A DNA stretch of 64,000 bases from Rhynchopus euleeides (lineage: Eukaryota; Euglenozoa; Diplonemea; Diplonemida; Diplonemidae): positions 898,379-962,378 of the forward strand of contig OY723254.1 of the NCBI GenBank assembly GCA_963210315.1. The letters are read 5' to 3'. Each line of letters opens with the position of its first letter. Within the stretch, counting starts at the first letter, position 1. This document shows, piece after piece, positions 22,027-32,719 of the stretch. A program made the position numbers and the translations under genes. The notes under the pieces were generated by a model. That model was not told the DNA's origin. It searched no databases and saw only the letters and a list, made by a program, of their open reading frames with translations.

Positions 22027-22393
22027 CAGGGTGGCCAGGATGTCCGGGATATACCGGGTGGGGAGGTGGAAACGGGAGGACCCGAGCTGTCAGATATCCC
22101 GCCTGGGTAGGACATGTCCTACCCAGGGGGGGGAGGACATGAGTCCTCCCGCGGGAGGACTCATGCCCTCCCGGGAGATGGTGTGTCAAAAAATATGAAA
22201 AATGCCGTTGTCCAACGGTTTTTGACCCCACAGGACATTCCCCGGGAGGACGGAACACCTCCCGCGGGAGGACTCCTCCCGGGGGGGAGGACATGGCCTT
22301 CCCGGGCGGGATATCTGACAGCTCATGTCCCGGGGCAGCTCCCTCCGTTGTCCACCTCCCACCCGGGATATCCCGGACATCCTGGCCGCCGTG
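22027..22393. mobile_element. Foldback element with long inverted arms
   Basis: The left arm (22027-22110) begins CAGGGTGGCCAGGATGTCC. The right arm (about 22305-22393) is its near complement ending GGCCGCCGTG. Both arms carry GGGATAT, GGAGGTGG and GCTGTCAGATATCCCGCC blocks. The interior has several CCTCCCGCGGGAGG palindromes and a short unique loop at 22183-22235. No clear target duplication is seen and there is no protein. Confidence 0.6.
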
Positions 22394-22649
22394 TAGAAGT
22401 GGACCTGGGTGACCCCTATGCATTCGACGGAGGGCACGTCAGAAAGCCCCCCGAGTGACGCCCTTGCATGCGCGGACACATACCAGGCTTTGTTGACAAT
22501 ATCGGTCGAAACCTGACAGAACACCCGCTGAAATGTCACCTTTTTGGCCCAATAGTGCTCAGATGCCTCATCAGAGGCGGCGGAACGTGGTCCATGACGT
22601 GGTATTTCGATGATGCAGGTGACGGGGTGATTGGGAGACTCAGCCGGGG

Positions 22650-22875
22650 AGGGGTTCGGTACCAAACCACCACAAATTTTTCAGCATTGCATTTCAGCCC
22701 CGTTCCGGGCCACCAAAGTGGGTGTCTCACACCCAGGGACGGTTTTTGGGGTGGTCTGGCCACTTTTTCAGCATTTTTGGGGGGTTTCTGTCCGAAAATT
22801 GCCTATGTCGAAAAATGTCGTAATGTTTACGTTTTTTGGTACCTTAAGACGGCCCCTAGGGGGGGGGGGGGGAGG
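22650..22875 (-). repeat. Diverged dispersed repeat, right copy (inverted)
   Basis: Read on the minus strand it has CTTAAGGTACC, AACATTACGAC, TTTTTCGACATAGGC and GTGGTGGTTTGG, matching the copy at 21265-21545. A G homopolymer (22859-22873) marks the same end as in the other copy. The pair brackets the foldback element at 22027-22393. Confidence 0.5.
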
Positions 22876-23600
22876 GAGGTCAGGGGTTCGGGATGGGTGG
22901 TGGGGCGGGGCGGGGGGGGGGGGGGGTGAAAAAATAAAGGGAATGGATGAACACGAAATTGTGACAAAAAAAATGAGAGTGCGTCACATAAGCTGTATGA
23001 GGAAAAAGAAAATACCGACCGGGGGAGGGGGGGTGGGGGAGCCGAGCATGCTGCGAGGCACATTCGGCGCAAGAGGATAACCTGCACTACGCACTACCAA
23101 GGTGTGGGTTCTTCGGGTGTTTTTGCGACCCAGGCATAACAGGGAAAGAGAATGAGAGGGAAAGGCAGTTGTTTGCACGCCACACACACGACAATGGCTC
23201 ACGATCCGCGTGGGGGTCCACAACCCCTCAAAAGCCAAATCGACACTCATGCTTAGACACAAGAGGTCGAACAAAAACCAGCATACTGCTGCTTTCTAAC
23301 ACACGGCCTCCCCCGTAATATCTTTTCAAGTCGACGATGGAGACCACCCCATTGTATAAACGGCACATGACACATCCAAAAAAAATAACAGAGTTCAACG
23401 GGAAGTGGCTGATTTGGGCGGTTTTGGGCACTTCAGTCAGAATAGCATGGCCACAACCGAGCAAGTCAGAACACACCGGAACAAAAGAGACAATAACGGC
23501 ACGCCCCAGAACCTTGTCGAGAAGACTTGGATACTCACGACACTGCGGGGCACACACGGCAAATACAAAAAAGGCAACAGGGGAGGGATATAATAACGGA
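22876..23600. other. Gene-free stretch
   Basis: Contains a long G run (22905-22926). I see no gene; this is probably the 3' side of the next minus-strand gene. Confidence 0.5.
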
Positions 23601-23601
23601 T

Positions 23602-24002
23602 CTACTGCAGGCCCGCCATGTTAGCAGTGATCATCGAGATCTGCTGCTGCAGCTGAAGGGCAGCGACCTGCTGCTGCTGCTGCTGCATCATCGCAGCCTG
23701 CATAGCGTACGGGTTGTTGACCCCTGTCGAGAGGGAGGTATGCGGTGCATGCGGTGCGCAACGTAACGAAAGACGGCGCAAAGGGGCTCTCACCCCCCTA
23801 AAGGGGCGTCCCACCCACCCCCCACACCTCTCCCACCACCCCAACATACCAGGTGCGCCAGCTGCCGCCGCAGCTACAGCCTGCTGCTGCAGTGCAGCCA
23901 TCGGCTGAATAGAGGCGACGCTCTGCTGCGCCTGCTGCACCTGCAACTGCAGTGCGGCAACCTGCGCCGCAAGCTGCGCAACCATCGAGGCATTCACCTC
24001 CG

Positions 24003-24034
<32 letters not shown>

Positions 24035-24930
24035 AGGCGCTGGAGCTGGCCCACGGCTGACAGCAGGTTGAGCTGCTGGGGGTCCGGATGCTGCAGAGGC
24101 CCGCCTGCCAGCGAGGCGATGCACTGGTTGAGCTGCGTGAGGGCAAGCAGCGACGACGCATCCACCCCTGCCTGTGCGGCTGGGCGCGCCTGGCAAGGCT
24201 GCACCGCCGCATGGCCCACACGCTGCTGCTGCGCAGGCAGAACATACGATGCGCCCGCAGGAGACGCAGGCTGCGGCAGAGGCGATGACACAGAAGAATC
24301 CGTCAGGCATGCAGAGCTCGGAGTTGTCGTGGCGCTGTCGTGGCACAGCGCCTCCGCCCGCCGCGCCTCCTCCTGAGCCTCCTGCGCCGCCATGCCGTGC
24401 GCATCCAGGATCTTTGTCGGCACACCCTCCAGCACCGTGTTGCCAAACCGCCCGCGGCGCTCCTTCAGACCCTCCTTGTATTGGTAGACATGCACGTTGG
24501 CGCATCTGCTCCCCAGGTCACACTTCCCCTTGAGGAAGGCGCCGCAGCGGGTGAAGAACGAATGGTGAACCTTCCACTGCTTCTGGCAGTCCCTGCAACG
24601 CAGAGAGTGGTTCCCCTTTTTGATCCGCACGTTGTCCCACTTGTTGTGGGTGCAGGGAGCCGGGCTGAGTGCGGCGCCCTCGCGGGTGACCTGCTTGATC
24701 ACCTTCTTTGTGTTTTTGTGCTTCATACCGCGGATCATCGCAAGCTGGGCGCTCGTCAGCTCGGTGCAAGTCCCGCTGACGCTGGAGTTTGAGCTCGACT
24801 CTGATGTCTTCCCAGCGTCGCACACCTCCTCCGTGCTCGCTGACACAGCAGCAGCAGGCACCTCCTCAGCAACCTCTGTCGTCAGCTGGTCCACCATCGC
24901 AGCTGCCTGCACCATGTCCCCCGTGTCCAT
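23602..24930 (-). CDS. CCCH zinc-finger protein, Gln-rich C-terminus
   Basis: Probable RNA-binding protein of 400 residues, start ATG at 24930. The open frame extends further 5' but only to a GTG. One intron (23724-23849, donor GTATGTT, acceptor TCGACAG, 126 nt) gives the join APG-GVNN; reading through it would stay in frame but add a Trp/Arg-rich insert. Residues 93-120 form a short zinc module, C-THNKWDNVRIKK with RCRDC. Residues 129-147 are a classic C-x7-C-x5-C-x3-H finger. From about 230 on the chain is rich in Gln and Ala with a (Q)10 run and heptad-like stretches, suited to self-association. CCCH fingers usually bind mRNA; the target is unknown. First gene of the minus-strand cluster. 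Confidence 0.85.
23724..23849 (-). other. Intron of the CCCH gene
   Basis: On the minus strand the donor is G|GTATGTTGG and the acceptor CTCTCGACAG|GGG. Its length is a multiple of three and it has no stop, so retention would make a longer protein. Confidence 0.75.
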
Positions 24931-27900
24931 TTTCCCTTGGGACGCTTTCAACAAGGGACTTACGCCACCAACGACCCGAGCACCTCCCAACTCAACAGAC
25001 AGAGAGGGCAGCGGGAGATAGGGCGTCACGCTAGATAGGGCTTATGGGCTTTGTGGCAGGAGAAACAGTTACCGGGGGGGGGGGGGGCAAAGGGATGGGT
25101 GGGTGGGGGGTAGGTAGGTTGAAAAGGTCGAGTGAGGGTGGTTTTTCAGTGGTGGTGGTGGTGGAAGGGGGGGGGGAAGCTTGGTTTTGTGAAAAGGGGG
25201 GGAGAGAGAGGGGGGGGGGGATTTGCAGAAGAAGCTAAGTCAAGGAGGAGAGAGAGAGGGGGGGGCGGGGGGGGGGGGGGGTACGCAAAAAAATGTGGGG
25301 CAGGGGGAGAGCAACTCTGTGATTAGTGTATGGCAGAGGCCCGGCGCAGGGAGGGCAGGAGAGAGAGTTCGCCTGTTGGGGGGGCGGGGTGTGGTGGCCT
25401 GTGACAGAGACTGCAAACCTTTGATTATAAAAATTCGAACCCGATCCCCCACGTCGTGCACTACGGCATTGCAGCATTTTTTTTATCTAAACACTGTCGG
25501 GGCATTCACTCTGTGTCAAATTGCAAACCATGTTAGTGAAGGGCTAACACAGATCAAGGCCAGCACGGTTCAAGAGGGGGTGGGGTGGGCCGGGGTGGGC
25601 CGGGGTGTTTTGTTCTTGCGAGACACGTGACACGTAGTGTGGATCAGGGGGGGCCACACATGTGCCTTTTTACCCTGCCTCACTTCTTTACACTGTATTT
25701 GGGGGGGTGGGGGTGGGCTCCCCCCCCCCCCCGCCGCCGCCGCCGTCGGCCCAGACATCTGTGACTCTAGGCTCCGACTGCACAAGAAACAGAAACAACT
25801 GTATCTCTTGTTCGTGTCAGGGCAGCCAGATTCTACCCGGGGGCGGAATATTGTATGCAGTTTCGCGTTGTTTGTGTAGCACGAGCGCGGGGGTTGTGCG
25901 TGTGCGTGTGTGGGGTGGGGAGGCAATCATGGACAGCAGCTGCACCACTATGAAGAACAAAAGAACGCTGATACTCTACATGTCCCAAATCAGGTGTGTG
26001 GGCTAGGGCGCAGTTCCGTGTGAGAGGTACATTGGAATGCGATGTGAAAATAAAATCGGGGTTTGCACATATCAAACTCCAGCGCAGGCGCTGCGGGGGG
26101 CGGGGGGGGACGGGGGGGACACTTTTGGACAAGAGAGCAGGAAGGGATGTAACAGGGGCACAGGGCACAGCATCGTTCAAAAAAAATTCATTCGAATCCA
26201 GCGGCAACCAACAGGCCAGGCTCTCTACAGCACCACCACTACCACCCCTCCCTCCCACACACACGGCATGCGCCCCCTTTGTAGTGTAAGTTGCACCGAG
26301 CAAACTCTGATGATAACTCTGCACACACCCACACACACACGAAAAGCGCTTGAGGCTTGCTGGGAGGAGACTTCAACACAAGACACAGCAGAGTCCCAAA
26401 CCGATACAGGGCCTGTTGGGTTGCCCTTCCACCTTTCCCCTCTCTCTGCCTCTCTTTCTCAAAGACTTGGCACCGTGCCCGCTAGCGTGCTGCTCCTCCC
26501 TGCAGCTCCGGCCAACAGAAGCGCCAGCCAAAGCAAACGGCACACGTCCCCGACCCACCCCTGCCCCGAAACACGTGAATATTCGTAGAGTGGTGGGGAG
26601 CGCTCTCAGCTCCTCCCTTCTCCACGCTGGTGATGAAATCATCACTGTGTCCCGGAACACACAAGACACGGCTGGCCGCGAAAAGTGCACGGCACGGCAC
26701 GTGCTCGGGGCGGAGGGAGGTGTGCCGTTTCAGCCCCCGACCCCACCCCACCCCCCCGCGTACACAAGCAACTGTGGTCTACATCAACATCACCTGCACA
26801 GACAGATACGGAACTGGATAAAACGAAGGATCGGGTCAGAGAAGGGGAGGGGGGGGGATTGGGTGAGTGGGCGGAAGAGATAACATAATCCATTCATCTC
26901 GTGCCGCTGCCGAACCGGCTATTGTTTTTGGCACCGCCACGAAGACGAAAGGTAGAGGGGGGGGGGGGGATCGAAAAAAGTGAAGGCGAGACAAGCCTCC
27001 CAACACATCCTTTCGCAGAGGTCGCTGTGAGTGTGTGTGAAAAAGACTTGTGGTTGCGTTCTTTGTTTGTACTAACGGTCTGCTAGTGCATGTGTGCAGG
27101 GTACCGAACGCTGCCACGAGTCTTTTTAGTGCGAAAAGCTAGCTGTTCTTGCAAAATATCCCCGAAGGTTGGCATATCTTGATGTGGAACAGCTGCACTT
27201 TGCACACTTGTGGGTTCGAAAACCAGCTCCCTCCCGCTGGCCAAAGCAGGTCCTGAGAAAAGGGTGCTGGGATGGACAGACTCCCCACCAGGTTACAGTG
27301 AGCTGCGATGCCTCAGATGCGCCAGCAACTCGCAATCTGGTGTAAAGAAAAGGAATTAGTGCCTGAAGCGCCTCGTTTCCCGGATACTTGGTAGGGCAGG
27401 GCCAACAACCTCTGGCGGGGTTGCAAGACCCGCAGGGCAGGGATGGGCAGGGGGGATTGGGGGCTTGTTTTGTTCGCACCTTGGAACCCTATCCACGACG
27501 ATACGTTGTTTTGTTTGAACACATACCACCACCACCACCACCCCATCCCACTCTTTGTGCGCGCCGTTCTTACACTTACACATGGAGTAGGATGGGGGTC
27601 GCAAGAATATCTTCCGTTTTGGCTGGACGCAGAACGATAAAAAAATATACGGTATACTATCTCTGCTGGCAAACAACAACTTGGAAGAGATACCCGTCCT
27701 TGCTCGAACGGCAACGCGACAACGCACAATGATATCGGGGCGGGGGAAAGAGCCAACATAAGCGATCGACAACCCCGCGGTGCAGGTGATCTCGGACCTC
27801 GGCGCACAGCAAGAAGCCCGGGACCACCATGTGTGTGTGACGCACCGCATGCGCGTGGCATGCTGGCACAGGTCGACACAGAGTGAAGGACCCCTCTCCC

Positions 27901-28256
27901 CCCAGCGGCCCTTTGTTTGTCCGAGCAAACCCCCACCCACTCACCCCCCCACACCCCCCACGCACTAATGACATCGACAGCCCAAAACATGCCGCGCCGG
28001 GGGGCGGGGTAGGACGGAAGTGGGGGGGGGGGGGGGGGGGGAAACACCTGCATTGGCAGTCTCAGCACTCAACACGCAACGGGGGCGGAGAGAGAGTGTG
28101 TCGTGGGGGGGTGGGGGGGGGGGGGGGGCTGGTCCGAACTTTTCAAAAAGCAAATCCCGGCGAGCACTGAACTACACAAATTTCGCAGCTTTTTTTCTTT
28201 TGTTGGGGGGGGGGGGGGTTATAAAGAGACAGTTGCACGGCGGTGCTGGGATGCTC
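24931..28256. other. Gene-poor stretch with many G/C homopolymers
   Basis: No gene is supported. G runs occur near 25075-25087, 25200-25222, 25258-25280, 26946-26969, 28022-28041, 28107-28128 and 28206-28218; a C run at 25721-25732 precedes a CCG repeat. A segment near 26455-26510 (CT-rich, then GGCACCGTGCC and CGTGCTGC) resembles the flank of the second LINE at 58205-58255. The 27.2-28.0 kb part has no repeat or protein I recognise. Confidence 0.5.
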
Positions 28257-29729
28257 TCACCAGGAATGCGTGGGACGCGACACAGCACTCCTGCTGCGCA
28301 TGAATGCGTGCAGCCTGGTGTTGGCGAAAGGCGGGGAGCGGGTCGGGAACTGGCGTGTCACCGAGGTGGATGTCGAGGAAATGCCCTGCTCTGACGAGTC
28401 GAAGGACCGCACCTTGGGCATCGCTGCTGCGGTGTTGGGGTACCGCGTTGCTGCAGGCCTGCCACCCGACAGCGACCTCTGCGTGGTGTGTGGTGTTGGG
28501 CTGTGTGGCACAGGGTTGCATACGTCGCCTTTCGCCCGCGCCCACTCCGTCCGTGCATCGGCGAGGCTATAATCTTCACCCTCGCCGTGGTAGTCTGACA
28601 GGGAGTGGCTGATGCTGTTGCCCACATCCGTTATGGACGTGTCGTGGGCATGGAGGTGGCTCGCTGTGTGGACAGTGGGCGTGCTCACCGTATGGCTGGT
28701 GTTGTGGCTGGCCCCAGAATGCGCCCACGGCGTGGTCTTGATGTCGTTCAGCAGATCCTCCTTCTTCTGCAGCTCGCGCTGTGCGTGCTTCAGCTGGGTT
28801 TGAAGCTTGCGCGTGCGCTGCTCGGACCGAACCAAATCCGTCTCTGCGCGAGAGAGCTTGCAGTTCATGTCAGCCACATGCGACGACAGCAGGTGCTCAT
28901 GCGCCATGTCAGTCAGGTTCTTGATGAGGGGTGTGCTCTCGAGCAGCTCTGTGAACTTTGCGAAGCACAGCTTCTCAATCTTGTTGCGATCTGTCCACTC
29001 GTCATGCACAATCTCATTGATCTCAACGGCGTGCAGGCTGTTCACCACAGGCTCGCACTGCGACATGGCGCGTGCCAGCAGGATGAGGCCCTGCGAATAG
29101 GCCCACGTCACAGCCTCACGCTCTGTCTCCTCAAATCCGCAAATCGCAAGGAGCCCATCGCGCTCGATACGCGCATTCGACTCGCTGGCGTGCGCCTTCA
29201 GCGCTTCATATTTCTTCACTGCTGTGTCACGCTCCGCCTCGCGTGTCTTGATGGCCTTGCGGAGGTTGACAAGCTCGGACGACAGCCCGGAGATGGACGA
29301 CGCGTGCAGCAGCGCGCCCACATCAGGGAGGCCTCGGTCCCTGCTGTCCGGCTTCTCGCTGCTGCCGTTGGCGACGATCTTGCTGGCGTAGCGGTCGAAG
29401 AATGAGATGCTCATCTGCCGCGAGGGCGACTCAAACGTGTCAGAATTCGCAGGCTCGCCCAGCTCCAGGTCGGGCTCCAGAGCCACAGGCGGAGGAGGCG
29501 GCGATGCGACGTCGACCGCCGGCTCTGCGGGGGTCTTCTCCTTGCTGCCCTTGCTGCTCAGCGAGCGGATGCTGGACGTGGTCTTCAGGCTCGCAGACAG
29601 CGCCCGCTCTGCTGGGGTCCCGCGCGACTGCCCGCGCGGCCTCTTCGGGCGCTCACCCGCATCGCCATCAGACTTCTTTGGTTTCTTCGCAGTGGAGGTG
29701 CTCCGAGGCCTCACCGGCGGGCCTGTCAT
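28257..29729 (-). CDS. Coiled-coil protein, function unknown
   Basis: A 490-residue protein starting at ATG 29729 (MTGPPVRPRS); the frame further 5' contains only a proline-rich run coded by a G/C homopolymer, so the downstream ATG is preferred. The first 120 residues are basic and Ser/Pro-rich (AKKPKKS, PKRPRGQ). A heptad-rich helix follows (SELVNLRKAIKTREAERDTA region), then a mixed helical stretch with LLARAMSQCEP and KIEKLCFAKF, then a second strong coiled coil (KLSRAETDLVRSEQ to KKEDLLNDIKT). The last 150 residues are His/Ser/Thr-rich and probably disordered. I do not recognise the family; a cytoskeletal or basal-body scaffold is possible but only a guess. No intron is seen. Confidence 0.75.
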   Translation of the reverse strand: MTGPPVRPRSTSTAKKPKKSDGDAGERPKRPRGQSRGTPAERALSASLKTTSSIRSLSSKGSKEKTPAEPAVDVASPPPPPVALEPDLELGEPANSDTFESPSRQMSISFFDRYASKIVANGSSEKPDSRDRGLPDVGALLHASSISGLSSELVNLRKAIKTREAERDTAVKKYEALKAHASESNARIERDGLLAICGFEETEREAVTWAYSQGLILLARAMSQCEPVVNSLHAVEINEIVHDEWTDRNKIEKLCFAKFTELLESTPLIKNLTDMAHEHLLSSHVADMNCKLSRAETDLVRSEQRTRKLQTQLKHAQRELQKKEDLLNDIKTTPWAHSGASHNTSHTVSTPTVHTASHLHAHDTSITDVGNSISHSLSDYHGEGEDYSLADARTEWARAKGDVCNPVPHSPTPHTTQRSLSGGRPAATRYPNTAAAMPKVRSFDSSEQGISSTSTSVTRQFPTRSPPFANTRLHAFMRSRSAVSRPTHSW

Positions 29730-30169
29730 CGTGCCGCACCGTTGTCTGTTGGGGTGTGGTGGTGGAGACCAAGAGGAGGGCTCCCCGGGGAAAATGCAAA
29801 TGGCTTGGTTTGCGGTGATGTGCATCGAGAAAGCGGAAAAGGCACCGGGGGCATAGGGGGGGGGGGGGGGGGGCGGGGATCGCCGTGTCTGCGGGACCAT
29901 ATCCGAGCCAGCAGTCCACCCCAGCCTGCCCTCAGGTCAAGCTTGCTCATCACTGCAGCCACTCGTGCCTACACACCAGGCACGCCGCCAGTCCCTCGCG
30001 CCGCTGCTGCATCCTCAATGCTATATGGGATGGGGGCAAAGCAAAGCAAAGCAACCCCACACACGCAGGACATGCACCCACAGTGCACAGGGGATACACA
30101 GCCCCAGGGCTGCCTGCTGACGCTTGGCTGAACAGACGCACCCTGCACCACCTTCGTCCCCCACCCTTT

Positions 30170-32086
30170 CTAAGGCCCGCTGGGCTCGAGAGTGCCCCAC
30201 TGGGTGCCTGTAGCCTCAGCCCAGGCCCTGCCCAGGGCAACCTCCATCGTACCAGCTTCGGGCAGCGCTGCGCCGTGCGTATCACTGCTGTCAACGGAGC
30301 TGAGGGCCTCGTCGATGATGGCCTGCAGCGCCGCCTCCTTGCTGGTGTGAGCAGGCACGCTGCTGGGCAGCTCCGGTGACTCAACGGGTGTTGCGCCGCC
30401 TGTCTCGGCACTCACCGCCTTGTCCCTCTCAGACTCTGCACCGCCGAGGAAGTCAACGAAGTAGGCACAGCTCGAGTGCTTCTGCAGCAGATCCGCACAG
30501 TCATCAGGCGAGACGCACGGTGGAAACCGTGACAGAGACAGGGCCATCAGCCCGTGAACAACGTGCGGCACGCGGGGGCGCGACTCCGGCAGCCCCGCAA
30601 GCGCATCGCCCAGCAGACCCCGCAGCAGCCCTGCCCTGCCGTGCGCCACGGCGACGGCAACAACCCTCTCGTCCAACACGACGGAGTGCAGGTCGCCCAG
30701 CGCAGACCTGCCCCTGCGCCCTGCTCTGCTGCCTGTGTTGTGCACCTTGCGCTGCGTCTGCACCGCGCGCGACAGGGCGCGCAGGCCAAAGGCGTTGTGG
30801 GTGTCGCTGTGCCGCAGCAACGCATGCATCTGTGCGTATGACAGGTCACTGCGCTGCATGGAGGACATTATCTCCCACGTCGCTGATCCCGCGCGCGGCG
30901 GGGTGCCGGGACTCGAGCCGATGCGCGCGGCTCGGCATGCGTCGAGATGCCTCGCGAGGTGCGGCGCAGAGTGCTTCACCCCAGAGCCCCACTGGGGACG
31001 TGCGTCGTAGAGGAACCCCGCAGCCTCCGCATCCCCCCGCACCGCCTCGCACAGCAGCATCTCGATGTGCGCGGGCCACGTCTCGCGGAACTCTGGGAAC
31101 CGGGCGCACCACCGCTGCACCCCCGCCCTGTCCCCCCGCAGGGCGTAGGCCGACAGCAGCGCCAGCGCCATGCCCTCCGTTGCAGGGAGGCCCCGCGCTG
31201 TGGCGCGGAGGAGGGCAGCCTCGACACCCGCCACGCACCCCGCCTCCTTGTAGGCCGACATGAGGCGCTCGTAGTAGATTGGAGTGGGGTCGGGCACGCC
31301 CCTCAGCATCGCCTCGCACGCCTCGGGGTCAGCCGCGCGCACGCAGGTGTTGAGCGCGCTGATGCGGTGCGACGTCGAGATGGCAACACGCCCTTCCTCC
31401 ATGTGCCTCAACAGGGCAAGCGCCTGCCCCGGGGTGCTGCAGGCGGAGAGCAGCACCGCGTAGGGCACAGCCCCGCCCACGGCACCGCCGCAAAGGGCTG
31501 CGGCGGTGCGGAACACGTCTGCGCCGCTGCCCCAGCTGAGCAGACCGTTTAGGATCGCATACGTCAGGCTCGGGGTCAGGGTGTGCTCCGATCGCCGGAG
31601 GGACCCCACGGCATCGGCGAGGAAGGCAATGCCCCCGTCTGTCCCTTTCGCTGCGCGCAGGATCTCGAGGTGCATCTCGGGTGTGCAGGCCACGCCGTCC
31701 TGCAGGGCCAGGTCGCGGATGCGCGCCGCCATGCCTGCGCGGTAGTTCAGCTTGTTGCTGAGAGAGAGCGCCATGAGATAGCTCTGCGGCCCTGCGAGGC
31801 TGTGGTGCCGCAGCTTCATCAGCACATCCAGCACCCCGCGCCTGACATCTGTGTACTGTGTGTAGGACAGCCCGTGCATGGTGTCCTTGTCGGTGCTCCC
31901 AGCGGAGAGGCGCGTCCAGAAGCGTGACCGGAGGTATCCCGCACTGTCCCCATCGCAGCGCACCACCGTGGCTTCAGCTGCTTGGGGGCGGAGGCCCTGC
32001 TGGAGAAGCTGGTCGAGTGTGGAGGTGGCGATCGAGCTACGAGAAGGCCCCGCCGCAGCGGCAAGGGAGATGCGTGAGATGCGCAT
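30170..32086 (-). CDS. PPR-like helical-repeat protein, probably mitochondrial
   Basis: A 638-residue protein starting at ATG 32086; the open frame continues 5' but through proline-rich, homopolymer-coded sequence. The N-terminus (MRISRISLAAAAGPSRSS) is rich in Arg, Ser and Ala without acids, typical of an organelle presequence. The body is a series of paired helices of about 35 residues, with phrases such as TYAILNGLLSW, PYAVLLSACSTPGQALALL, RISALNTCVRAADPEAC and YYERLMSAYKEAGCVAGVEAAL, the usual look of pentatricopeptide repeats. Such proteins bind organelle RNA for processing, stability or ribosome assembly. Repeats are degenerate and I cannot count them exactly or predict the RNA bound. 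Single exon, on the same strand as both neighbours. Confidence 0.7.
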   Translation of the reverse strand: MRISRISLAAAAGPSRSSIATSTLDQLLQQGLRPQAAEATVVRCDGDSAGYLRSRFWTRLSAGSTDKDTMHGLSYTQYTDVRRGVLDVLMKLRHHSLAGPQSYLMALSLSNKLNYRAGMAARIRDLALQDGVACTPEMHLEILRAAKGTDGGIAFLADAVGSLRRSEHTLTPSLTYAILNGLLSWGSGADVFRTAAALCGGAVGGAVPYAVLLSACSTPGQALALLRHMEEGRVAISTSHRISALNTCVRAADPEACEAMLRGVPDPTPIYYERLMSAYKEAGCVAGVEAALLRATARGLPATEGMALALLSAYALRGDRAGVQRWCARFPEFRETWPAHIEMLLCEAVRGDAEAAGFLYDARPQWGSGVKHSAPHLARHLDACRAARIGSSPGTPPRAGSATWEIMSSMQRSDLSYAQMHALLRHSDTHNAFGLRALSRAVQTQRKVHNTGSRAGRRGRSALGDLHSVVLDERVVAVAVAHGRAGLLRGLLGDALAGLPESRPRVPHVVHGLMALSLSRFPPCVSPDDCADLLQKHSSCAYFVDFLGGAESERDKAVSAETGGATPVESPELPSSVPAHTSKEAALQAIIDEALSSVDSSDTHGAALPEAGTMEVALGRAWAEATGTQWGTLEPSGP

Positions 32087-32719
32087 GGTGTGGGAGGGGG
32101 GGAGGGAGGGGAGGGGGTTGTGGTTCAGCGGCGGCAACCTCGTGTGGGGCCCCCGAGGTGGCGGGCGTGTGGGGCAGCCATGCAGCGGTTGCCTGGGTGG
32201 GGGTGTGTGGTGTGGCGCAGAGGAAACACGCAAGGCACTAGAGAGAGGGGGGGGGGGGGGTGGGGAGAGAGAGCTGACTGGCCCCTCCTCAAATCGCAGG
32301 GTGTCGCTGGGGGTGGGGAGCATGTGGCGGGGGGTGAGGTGAGAGGGGGGTGGGGTGGGGTGGGGGGCGGCCACTGTCAGTTAGGCCCCTGTCAGAACAG
32401 ACGCGGCACGAAGCCCGGGAAGAAGCAAGTCAGTAAAGAGTCCCCAGGGAGCGGGGTGTGCAAGGCCCGTGAGCTGCGGAAGAGGAGGAGAGTGGGCAGC
32501 GCTATCGGTGAGGCTGCTGGGACGTGCACACGGGCCGGAGGGGAAAGGGTCGGGAGAGGACGCTTCGCTCCCGTGCTGACTGCGTTCACCTTGATTGCTA
32601 GCAGGGGTCACATGTTCTGCACTTTCGAGCAAAGCCCGCTCGCTGCTGGGGAGCCAACGTTCAGAATGCCGTGTATCCAGGGACTCCGCCCCGCGGAATG
32701 GCAGCACCTGCAATGCACC

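Noticed and set aside
27170..27235. tRNA-like GGTTCGAAAACC segment
   Set aside because: No acceptor or anticodon stem can be drawn around it.
32087..32374. 5' extension of the PPR-like protein
   Set aside because: The extension is proline-rich sequence coded by homopolymers; the ATG at 32086 starts a good organelle presequence.
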